Below are positions 35,001 to 43,800 of a stretch of DNA of 64,000 bases, piece by piece. Origin of the DNA: Melitaea cinxia (taxonomy: Eukaryota > Arthropoda > Insecta > Lepidoptera > Nymphalidae). Position 1 is the stretch's first letter, and every line of letters begins with the position of its first letter. Made by a program: the position numbers and the translations under genes. The notes below the pieces were generated by a model that had not been told where the DNA came from, did not search any database, and saw only the letters and a list, made by a program, of their open reading frames with translations. The stretch covers positions 5,789,272 through 5,853,271 of the forward strand of contig NC_059422.1 of the NCBI RefSeq assembly GCF_905220565.1. Reading direction: 5' to 3'.

Positions 35001-35881
35001 GACACGGTGAAGGAGGTCCAACAGGACAAGGCGACGGAGTTGGTACGGTACAAGTTGGCGAATTTTTCTTAAAACAAGCTGGTTTCTTTACTATTTCGCA
35101 CGATTCTTTACAAGGAGGTTGAGGGATCTCACATACTGGTTCTGGAATAACTTGAGTTTGTTTTAGTTGTGCAGGTTTAGGCTTGCAAGAATCACAGCCG
35201 CCCGTACCTTTAAACGACAATATACCTTCTACCATTTTATCAGACAGTTGTTCTTTCAAAATCTTGTTCATAACTTCGCAATCTTGTAACTTAACATGCT
35301 TCTTACATTTTTTCTGAGGGTTTTGTTTTATATACGATTTACTTGGTTCCGCTTTAGGACAATCATTTGAATTATTTAGTTTCACTTTTTCTGGCAAAGA
35401 GCATGGTTCTGATCTATCATCATTGACTCCCCATTTAGACTTATCACTCGCTGCGTATAATTTTCTTCGCTTGTAAACTTCATAAGAATCTTTTGGTGAA
35501 GCTCTTTTTCTTGATTCAAACATTGTTGGATCTACGTTTCTTTTTATCAGTTTATTGAAAAATTTTGCAGTCTTAGAATCATCTGCTTTTTTCTCTTCTT
35601 CAACTTTACAATGACTACAAGATGATGTATCACACGGCGAAACAATAGTTGACCCTTGATCATAAATATTCGTGTATGACTTAGAACCATCTCCTTGATT
35701 TTTGTAACTTAAGGAATTACTTGACGAAATGTGCAGCTTATCGCTGCTAACGCACCAGGAAAGTAAGTCTACGCCTTCACTTAAATTGCGGTAGTAATCG
35801 TGTAAAAAACTCTCTGCAAAATCACATTTTTTTTGTGGTGGCAACGCGGGAACTGACTCTACATGGTCGACAATTTTTAAA
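32086..35881 (-). CDS. Cys/Pro-rich protein, exon 3 (terminal)
   Basis: Acceptor 'cttttttttacag', one-base entry, then LKIVDHVESVPALPPQKK running into the 1,252-codon ORF and stopping at 32086. The TTG at 35844 is not the start. It contains the 111 bp tandem repeats at 34277-34720. Confidence 0.92.
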
Positions 35882-38800
35882 CTGTAAAAAAAGAATAAAT
35901 AGATAAGCTAATATAGATATGCGAATTTTTAAAAGAGTATTAAACAAAGCCAAGATTCTTTTAATTTTTTTAGTACCAAACTCATTGCTGATAGTGATCA
36001 TAAGCTTAATAACAGCAAAAGTATTTCTATTGTTTATTAGATACTTAACGCTGGTCTAAAAAATGTTAGAGTAATATTAACCGAGGTCTTTACGTTGACT
36101 TATATATAGACTATATTAAATTACGCCTGAATGTAGTAACGTAATTGCTAAAATTAGTTCAGTTCTTTATGAGTTTGGCAGTCGCAAACAAACAAAACAA
36201 ATAAACAATTCAATATGTTGCAAGAGGAATCTAAGTACATAACATAAGCAAAGAAAAAACTTACATCGGTTTCTTAATGTCTCTTATATCTCTTTGAGTT
36301 ATTATTCTAACACTTATAACATCGCGAGGTTTTGGTATATAACCATCAAGATCTCTCTTGTTGGTATGTATTTCTTGTCGTTTATCATTATTGTCTATTA
36401 TTTTAACTTCGTTTTTTTCATCACCTCTTATACTGATTGTGACCTGTATATCTTTTGATATATGATCTCCCGATTCAGTATTATTTTCTAATTTTTTTTT
36501 ATTTAAGTATGAATTAGAATTTAAAGTTTCATATTCCACTATATTATAAACTTGTTCATCACTTGATTGATTATTTTTATCATCACTATTCGTTTCTGAA
36601 AAATAACCTTTTGGTATGTCTATAACGATATATTCTGAGCTTTTCGTTCTTGCCATAGTTGAATGTAAAAGAAATTCGACATTTTGGGAGAATGTCTTTG
36701 ATTTCTCTATAAACCACTTTTGATTAGATAATGTTATATCGATGTTTTTGTTTCTTATTTTCTTTGTTCTGAGTTCATTAACCGATGTATTAATTGGTTT
36801 GTCCGTTATAGTTTTTGGTATCATCCACGCTTGTATGTTTTGTTGCATAAAATTTACTTGTGGGTACATATATGAGTAATAAGTAGATGATTGTGTGTGT
36901 TGTGACTGTGACCCTGTTGTAACTTCACTCTTGGAACTGAATATTACACCAGTGTTTTTATAGACACAGTCAATTAGTTCGAATACGGTACTGCTACTGG
37001 TTGCGTACATGCTGTTGTTCCATCTAACTCTAACGCTGTTTCGAGAATCTATTCTCTTAGACAGATAACGCTGTAACCAATCCTTTCCTGAGATATCATA
37101 GTCTCTAGAAAAATCATCAATTCTTCCTGTAGGCACTTTAGGGGCGTAATTATTTGCGGCACCAATTTTTATCGTAAGTCCATCGCCTAATTCGCATCGA
37201 CCAGCTGTGACCCCTTGCTTTTGTTTGTACGGTTGTATCGATTTATTTTTATTTTTCTTTCGGAAAAATAAGAATCTCCTCCCTTTCTCCTTTTTCTTAC
37301 ACTTTTTTTCAGGTAACGTAATTTCAACTTTCTTTTCCTGTTTTTCGGATGCTTTATAATTGTCTTCTTCAAGATTAAATTTTTTACCCCATAACTTAAA
37401 CATATCTTTTACATCTTGACAATTACTATCAATGGTATCGTCAGGCCAATTCGATAGTTCTTCTTTTTCGTCAGCGCAAGGTTTCTCATACGAAGATTTG
37501 TAAATAGGAGCATCACATGGATTTGAAACTGATGGCATTGGAGAGTAAATTTTTGTATTTGAATACGAATGTGATTCTAACGAAGGTGGATCAGAGGCTA
37601 TTGACACATCTCTCCTACTAGGAACACTTAATTTACTAGATATTTTAATTTCCACTTTCGGTTTAATTTCTTGTTTATCTTTTTTATTCAATCCTTTTCT
37701 TAAAGCTTCAAAACGTCTTCGCAATATCGACGCACTTTTCAATTCAGGTAGTGGTTTAACTTTCGAATTAATGTTACTATCCTTCATGTCGGTTGTGAAA
37801 ATCTTTCTATACTCTCTTTCTATTTTATTTTCCATGAAATCAGTTGACGTTTTTACTCTCTCGTTACTTGGATTTTCTAAATTATGAACATGTTGAATCA
37901 GAGAATCTGAAGAAAACGTTTTACCATCACCTAAGTTTGTTATATTAGCTGTCGTTTCTATTTCTTTAGTGTTATTTGTTACAATTTCGTTTATAGGACT
38001 GTTATTATTAGTTAAATGATTACTTTCACGATCATTGGCAATTTTTATATTTTCTTTGCTTTGTTTATCTGCTTCTGTATTGAAATCAAAAGCAGTTCCA
38101 TCAAGAATCGTAGGTACAGGACTAGTTGATCTTGATATTTTCTTCATTATTGGCGACAATTTCTTACTGACTACAGGTACATTAATATTTTCTAATGCAC
38201 CACCAACACACTTTGAAGATGTTTCCTTTTGATAATAATTACCGTCTCTATACCTCCTCGCTCCTTTAAAATTTACAAAATAAATAAATGTTAATGAAAC
38301 TTTTAAATAAAATTTTGAGAATTTAATTTTGTTATCATTACCATAAAATAAAATAAATAAATATCATATAACATACAGACACGGTCGTCTGTTCCTATAG
38401 TAAGCAACTTAATGTTTGTGTTACAGGTAACCGTCGACTATGATAACTATTTTTTTTTTATAAACATACATAGAAATAATACATATATAAATACAATTAC
38501 ACCCAGATTCAGGCGGGAATCGAACCCGCAACCTGCACAACAGAAAGCAAGTTTGTACTACAAACTGCGACAACGAGCTATATATTATTTTCAATATTGA
38601 ATTTTTATTGGTAAAGATACATATTAAAATACTTACTTTGTGCAAATGAAAAATCAGAAGAACCAACACCGATTTCTTCAGTTTCTGGTGAGTAAATTCT
38701 TTTAACTCTTTTCCTATAAACAGTTTTTATGTTACCAACACCAACGTCTGTACTATCTCGAGCGGTATATCTGTGAGATCTGTATACTTGACGCGACGTA

Positions 38801-38976
38801 TTAAAATATTTTTCTTTGCGCCTTATTCTTTTGCAGGTGCAGGTGATATCTATTTTGCATTGACAACTGAAGTCTTTAACCTCCTTATTAGTTCTTACAA
38901 AATAAACTCTTGAAGCATATTCGTGTCCAAGATCATTTCTATCTCGCGAAACACAAATAGCTTCAATTTCTCTCAT
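32086..38976 (-). CDS. Uncharacterised 2,044-residue Cys/Pro-rich protein, three exons
   Basis: Spliced model 38976-38637, 38263-36265, 35881-32086 (6,135 nt). All junctions are in phase with gtaagt donors and good acceptors. It starts MREIEAICVSRDRND. Exon 1 has closely spaced cysteines (CQCKIDITCTCKR). Exon 2 is polar with a basic stretch, KKCKKKEKGRRFLFFRKKNK. Exon 3 has Pro/Cys runs (PCPPSPPPCRMSPPC), four 37-residue repeats (about residues 1167-1314), then acidic low-complexity sequence ending RVIARLPKFICEK. Short alternating-hydrophobic segments recur (VTISIRGDEKNE, ITIKVKQS, INLNLKFRQGDK, NIKIVINNYK). No signal peptide, membrane segment or enzyme domain is seen. I do not recognise the family. 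It is divergent from the gene at 39628. Existence is secure; function is unknown. Confidence 0.88.
34277..34720 (-). repeat. Coding tandem repeat, four units of 111 bp
   Basis: Units start at 34277, 34388, 34499 and 34610, exactly 111 bp apart, so each unit adds 37 residues. The protein unit contains CKSPCESCEKCKK followed by SSSHDFPLPLKNQECN and TPPP. The middle units are almost identical and the outer ones diverged, as expected for recent unequal exchange. The antisense strand is also open across the array but is a shadow. Confidence 0.95.
36265..38263 (-). CDS. Cys/Pro-rich protein, exon 2
   Basis: Acceptor 'gtaaattttaaag', entry with two bases, then ARRYRDGNYYQKETSS in frame with the long ORF, whose apparent start (TTG at 38159) is internal. 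The donor is ccgat|gtaagt; the two spare bases make ATT (Ile) with exon 3. The apparent stop at 36261 lies in the intron. Confidence 0.9.
38385..38585 (-). repeat. tRNA-headed SINE of a second family, in intron 1
   Basis: Inverse box B sequence 'gggaatcgaacccgcaacct' near 38515, with tail 'cacggtcgtctgttcctata' near 38389. The tail recurs at 46941-47012 ('acggtcatctgttcctaaag', 'taagcaacttaatg'). It fills more than half of the 373 bp intron between exons 1 and 2. Confidence 0.7.
38637..38976 (-). CDS. Cys/Pro-rich protein, exon 1
   Basis: ATG at 38976-38974. The donor is caa-a|gtaagt, leaving one base that makes AGA (Arg) with exon 2. The ORF that runs on to 38605 is intron read-through. It encodes 113 residues, with Arg/Lys- and Cys-rich segments. 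Confidence 0.85.
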
Positions 38977-39627
38977 TTCTTCTTATTTATCATTATCTAT
39001 GTATTTGTACTCATTTTCATCCAATTTTTCTGAACTTTGAAAAACTGTGTTTGGATGATCTAATATCGTATTATTTTTTTCGTAATTTTACTATAATTTT
39101 TATAATTTTAGATTTTCAAAATATATTTTGACGTTTAATTTTTCTTCCTTTACTTCTGGTTGTGTGTCAATAAATTTATGTAAATTCGGCGTTTATAAAA
39201 AATATTATGTGGTAATTTATACGGTCACAATAAAAAAATATTTACTTTAGTTTTTTTTTGTATATCTTCAATATATTTTAGAATAAGTAAAAGTTACTGA
39301 ATGAATTTTAAATAGTCTTAATATAATGTCAAAGTCTTTTTTAATCTATTGTTCTTTTAATCTTATTTTTGAGGTATATACTATTTTATCTTGGTATTTT
39401 ATTCAGGTTTTTCATTTCCAAAATGCAATAAACTAAGATTCACGAGGTAAGAATTACTTATAACTATTCCAACAATCATCGACTATACGTCACGATTGAG
39501 CCTTTAACATCCCACTGCAGGTCATAGCTCTGTTTCTTCATATAGGAAAAAGGTTACGTCTATACGTATTTCTAGTCAATTTAAAATTAATAAAAGCTAT
39601 TTTCTCATCAGAATCAACCAACTTTAC
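38977..39627. promoter_or_regulatory. Shared 5' interval between divergent genes
   Basis: 651 bp separates the ATG of the minus-strand Cys/Pro-rich gene (38976) from the ATG of the plus-strand gene (39628). No ORF or complete repeat lies between; a degenerate SINE-like scrap ('catcccactgcaggtcatag') is near 39507. It must hold at least parts of both promoters. No clear TATA pair was recognised. Confidence 0.5.
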
Positions 39628-40683
39628 ATGATATCACGTGGAAACTACAAAAGTGTTGAAATAAATATAAAAACCTACAAATACAACATTGCTAGAACTA
39701 TGAACGAAGAGAGATATGATAAACTTAACAAAAAAAATCAAAATAGATACATATGTTCTATATGCTTAAACCAAAAACCCTTAAAGGAAGACAGAAGCTT
39801 TGAATGTGATAAAAGAAAATCAAAATCATGTCCCGTTTGCCAAAAAAACTATAGTTCCGAAGATGATTGTGAGGTAGAAAATTACTACAAATGTAATGTA
39901 AAGGTTGACAGAAAAGACAAATGTGTGAAAATTGTTCAAACATCCCAACCAGACGTCACACAAGGTATGTCGTTACTTAACGAAGTTCTAACAGTATTTC
40001 AGAGTAAGAAACAATGTGATATCAAAAGAGATAAATGTAAAACTATTATAATGAAAGATGCCAGTATTAATACTGAAGACTTGAGAAAAGATTTGTCTAA
40101 ACTAACTGTCAGTAACGTTTTCTATTTCACAATAGAAGAAAACAATCAAATGAACGATAGTAAGTTTCAAATATTAAATAGTCAACCAGAAACAACGAAA
40201 GCTTCTCAATTTTCTATAGACCTTATGCATCGTAAATCATCATCGATACCTCAAATGAAATTGGAGGAATTGAAAAAATCTCTAAAAGAAAAAAATAAAT
40301 CCAAAGACGCTATAGAAGAAGTTAACAGAATGTTTGCAACGGTACGAAAATGTGAGATGAATAACAAAGTGGAAACTCCAAACAGACCGATGATAAGGAG
40401 TGGTCCAAGAGTATTGCCTGTTGTGAAAACACCCAATGAAAATACAGAAATACAAAATAGACTTGCGACTAATTGCAGATATTGTCAGACCAATTACAAA
40501 ATGTCCAGTGGCGATTCATTTGAGTATAATCAGAGAACGAATGATAAATGTGAAAATTGTTTTTACATGATGTGCTGCCATTATCAACATAGCTTACATT
40601 CTAGAACCGCTTGTCCTAATTGTTGTAAGGACTATAAACCTAATGAAAATACCAACAATCAACATCCATGTACGAGGTTGTAG
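39628..40683 (+). CDS. Uncharacterised 351-residue CxxC-rich protein, single exon
   Basis: Open from ATG 39628 to TAG; a second in-frame ATG at 39700 (residue 25) is an equally likely start. Paired cysteines occur at residues 43/46 (CSIC), 68/71 (CPVC), 283/286 (CRYC), 308/311 (CENC), 316/317 (CC before H318) and 329/332 (CPNC). The blocks CPVCQKNY, CRYCQTNY and CPNCCKDY look like internal copies of one motif. The middle is Lys/Glu-rich with a likely helix (LEELKKSLKEKNKSKDAIEE). The pattern suggests metal-binding knuckles, but the spacing matches no RING or LIM domain I can name. AATAAA lies at 40793. It is divergent from the 32-39 kb gene and convergent with the zinc-finger gene. Confidence 0.85.
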   Translation: MISRGNYKSVEINIKTYKYNIARTMNEERYDKLNKKNQNRYICSICLNQKPLKEDRSFECDKRKSKSCPVCQKNYSSEDDCEVENYYKCNVKVDRKDKCVKIVQTSQPDVTQGMSLLNEVLTVFQSKKQCDIKRDKCKTIIMKDASINTEDLRKDLSKLTVSNVFYFTIEENNQMNDSKFQILNSQPETTKASQFSIDLMHRKSSSIPQMKLEELKKSLKEKNKSKDAIEEVNRMFATVRKCEMNNKVETPNRPMIRSGPRVLPVVKTPNENTEIQNRLATNCRYCQTNYKMSSGDSFEYNQRTNDKCENCFYMMCCHYQHSLHSRTACPNCCKDYKPNENTNNQHPCTRL

Positions 40684-40792
40684 ATATTTTTGATAATTCT
40701 ATTTTTGGTTTTGTTTATTAAACATTTCAACTAAATATGCCTCTGATATTTTATAATCTAGTGTAAAAAAAAATCCTTTCTTATTGAAAAAG

Positions 40793-40823
40793 AATAAAAA
40801 TACACGGTATTAAAATATTTATT
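40793..40823. promoter_or_regulatory. Opposed polyadenylation signals of convergent genes
   Basis: AATAAA on the plus strand at 40793-40798 serves the gene ending at 40683. TTTATT at 40818-40823 is AATAAA on the minus strand, 30 bp past the stop of the zinc-finger gene. The two transcripts must end within tens of bases of each other and may overlap. Confidence 0.65.
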
Positions 40824-40852
40824 ATTGAAATACTTAATACAAACAAATATCG

Positions 40853-40895
40853 TCAAAAGTAAAAATTGTCTGAAGAATACTTCATCTTCTCGCTT
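40853..40895 (-). CDS. Zinc-finger protein, terminal exon
   Basis: Acceptor 'tattttgttccag'. It completes Arg and reads SEKMKYSSDNFYF to TGA at 40855-40853, with a polyadenylation signal 30 bp on. Confidence 0.78.
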
Positions 40896-43800
40896 CTGGA
40901 ACAAAATATATCTTTTTTAAAAGAAAAAAACATTCTGTACAATTTACATCGCTTCAGCCTGTAATATCCCACGACTGGGCATAGGCCTCTTTCCCCATGT
41001 AGGAGAAGGATCAGAGCTTAATCCACCACGCTGCTCCAATGCGGGTTGGCGGATATTCTATGAGTAACGATCGCTATCAGGTGTACATGATAACAACCGG
41101 GACCGACGGTTTAACGTGCTCTCCGAGGCACGGTGGCGAGACCCACAAGGACTGCACAAACACCCAGACCACGGCAAGCACCTGTGTGGCCAATACAAAT
41201 GTTTGTCATGTGCGGGGATCGAACCCGCAACCGCCAGCGCAATTTACAAAGGTTTGGTGAATCTTACCGATTTTCGTTACATTTACTTCGATTTCTTTCT
41301 AATTTTTCGCTGTGTGCTTTTTCCCAATCCCGTGGAGAATCTTGACTGAAAAGAAGAAAAATAACTACATTAAAGAAATATTAGCTATACAGTTATTATA
41401 ATAATTATGACTGTACAAAATTACGAAAAAAAAATATTATAGTTGATTTGAAATTAAACAATAAAAAAATTACCGACCGTCCATCATGTTGATGCTGTTT
41501 CAAAATTAAAGCCGTCGTATATATAATTTTAATAATTAATTAATTTACAAAAACAAAATCAATAATTAATTTTTTAGTTGTTGATGCCGGTAGAGCAAGC
41601 AATTATCTATAAAATGATATATAATGTATGTGGAGTAATTGTGAGGATTTTTCTAAAAAGGGAGGCGAACATCTTAAACCTTAGCGTATTAAGCCTTTCT
41701 TAGAGCTTAGCGTAATAGCCACGACATCACAATTGCGCCTTGAGATTTTCATTTCAAGTAGCACTATTTCAATCGCCAAATGGCTACGTGACAATGATGC
41801 TTCACTGCATACATTGGGTTGGACTGATTATATCCCAAGAAAAAAAGTAAAAATTAACATTTTATTTTATAGTTTTACACTATATACGAATTTTACGGGA
41901 AGAGATTCCGTGTTGTGTCTTGACGCTGTGTCGGCGCGCCGTACTATTTTACGGTAAGTTTAATATTAAAGTGACTGAACGTGCACGTCATTTTCATTAT
42001 ATGGATGGGTCTTTAGTACCTAATATAAAGAATCAAGACATTAATTTTTGATCTTAATAAACTATACATATTTCTAATGTTTACATAAATAATAATAAAG
42101 TTCAAAATGGAAAAATAGTAATGAGAAAAGATAAGATAGAGTAACGAATGCTTAAAATATAAATAGCGGATCAAAGCACGAGAATTTCTACTAAAAGATA
42201 TTGAAACTATAATTGTCAAAATGTCGAACATTTAAATGAACGAACTTACTCTCCTAAACCTAAATTGAAATAATGTCTATCGGTTACGTTCCCTAAATTC
42301 TTCTGATCAAATTTCTTTGTTAAAACTTTATTTAGATTATTCGAGGAATCGACAAACTTTGACATGCATTCATTGAGAGTTTGCATTTTAGCAAAAAGAA
42401 CATCTTCACGACATTCCTCTATGGGCGTTTCAATTATCTTATCTATTTCTTTTGAAACTTCACTATCATTTTTATGGACTTCAGATATATCCGTCCAAAT
42501 CAGGTCTGTATTACTTGAAGCATGTTTCAGTATTTTAATTTTAGGTGTTACCGTCTCTATAACAAACTCTCCGTTTTCGATTATTTCATCTGTTGGTTTG
42601 TAATACGGTTGTCGTATACCATACAGCTGAGATGGATATTCTTCTGCGAGACCTTCTCTAGTTTTTTCCATAACGAGTTTTAGAAGATTGTCGATACCAA
42701 TTTTATGGTCGTTTAAGAGATGTCGGTCGAGAACTGTGATCCTGTAACATTTAATTAGTTGTATATTATTAAATAATTTTACCGTGGAGAGGTAAAGTAT
42801 TCACATACATCTAGTCTTATCAATCTATTCGTTTGTGATTTAGCTTACCTACTTGTCATATTTTAAAATAAGTCCAGTATGAATTGAGCTAGAAACTTAT
42901 CAATAGTAAGGAAATTTGTAGATAGTTTAAATGTACACTTTAACTCTACAGAACGTACCGCCATTTAAAATTCCCAATATTTCGGCGATATTGTGGCGTG
43001 TGATATTGTAGAGACTATAGATAAAGAAATTGACCTAGTAGGTCTACAACTAGGTAAGTACGTACATCACCTAACCCGTGCGGATTTACTAAAAACCTAA
43101 TTGCTTTAACCTATTTTGATAGTTTTAGCTCGTTACTGTTTTATTCAAAAATTATAGATACCAATCGTTATTTTTATTGTTATTAGGTTCTAGTTTGTTA
43201 CAATGAACCATTGACCTCGGGCTATTTAGTCATCAACAATTCATAAAGCGTAATCTACCTATTGCTATTATATTAATTTTTTATTTTTGTAAGTTGCCAG
43301 ATTTGGCATTCTTTTTTCCGCTACACTTTACACCATAAAAATATCGATAAAAAAAACCTCGTCTAAAATTAGCGAACACTAAAAGAATACTCCGATTAGT
43401 GCAGTCGTTTGGAAATTATAAGCGTACATAATTTTTGGTAATTCTTTTTTATTTACATAGATTAAATTTAAACGTACCGGTCAGCGTCAAAAGAACACAA
43501 ATGACATCCAAACGTTTCCTTATTTTCTCTTGGAGACTCGATAACTCCGCTTACACTTGATCCCAATTCTTTCATAGCTTTTGAAGTACATTCACTTTGC
43601 CCTGACATATCCTGAAAAATAGAAAATACAGAAAAAAAATATACACAAGAAATTTAATAACTAAACCTTTTTTTTTAAGTATTAAATCTAGGACGGACGG
43701 AGTCAAACAACACACACAAATAAGAGAGAGAGATAGGGATGCAGTTAGAGAAGAATAAGCAAATTTTTTTTTCCAATTAGTCCTAAATTAAAAGAAAATA

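Noticed and set aside
41039..41349. Three overlapping plus-strand ORFs of 70-77 codons
   Set aside because: They lie mostly in an inverted SINE copy; similar ORFs arise in the SINE at 61318.
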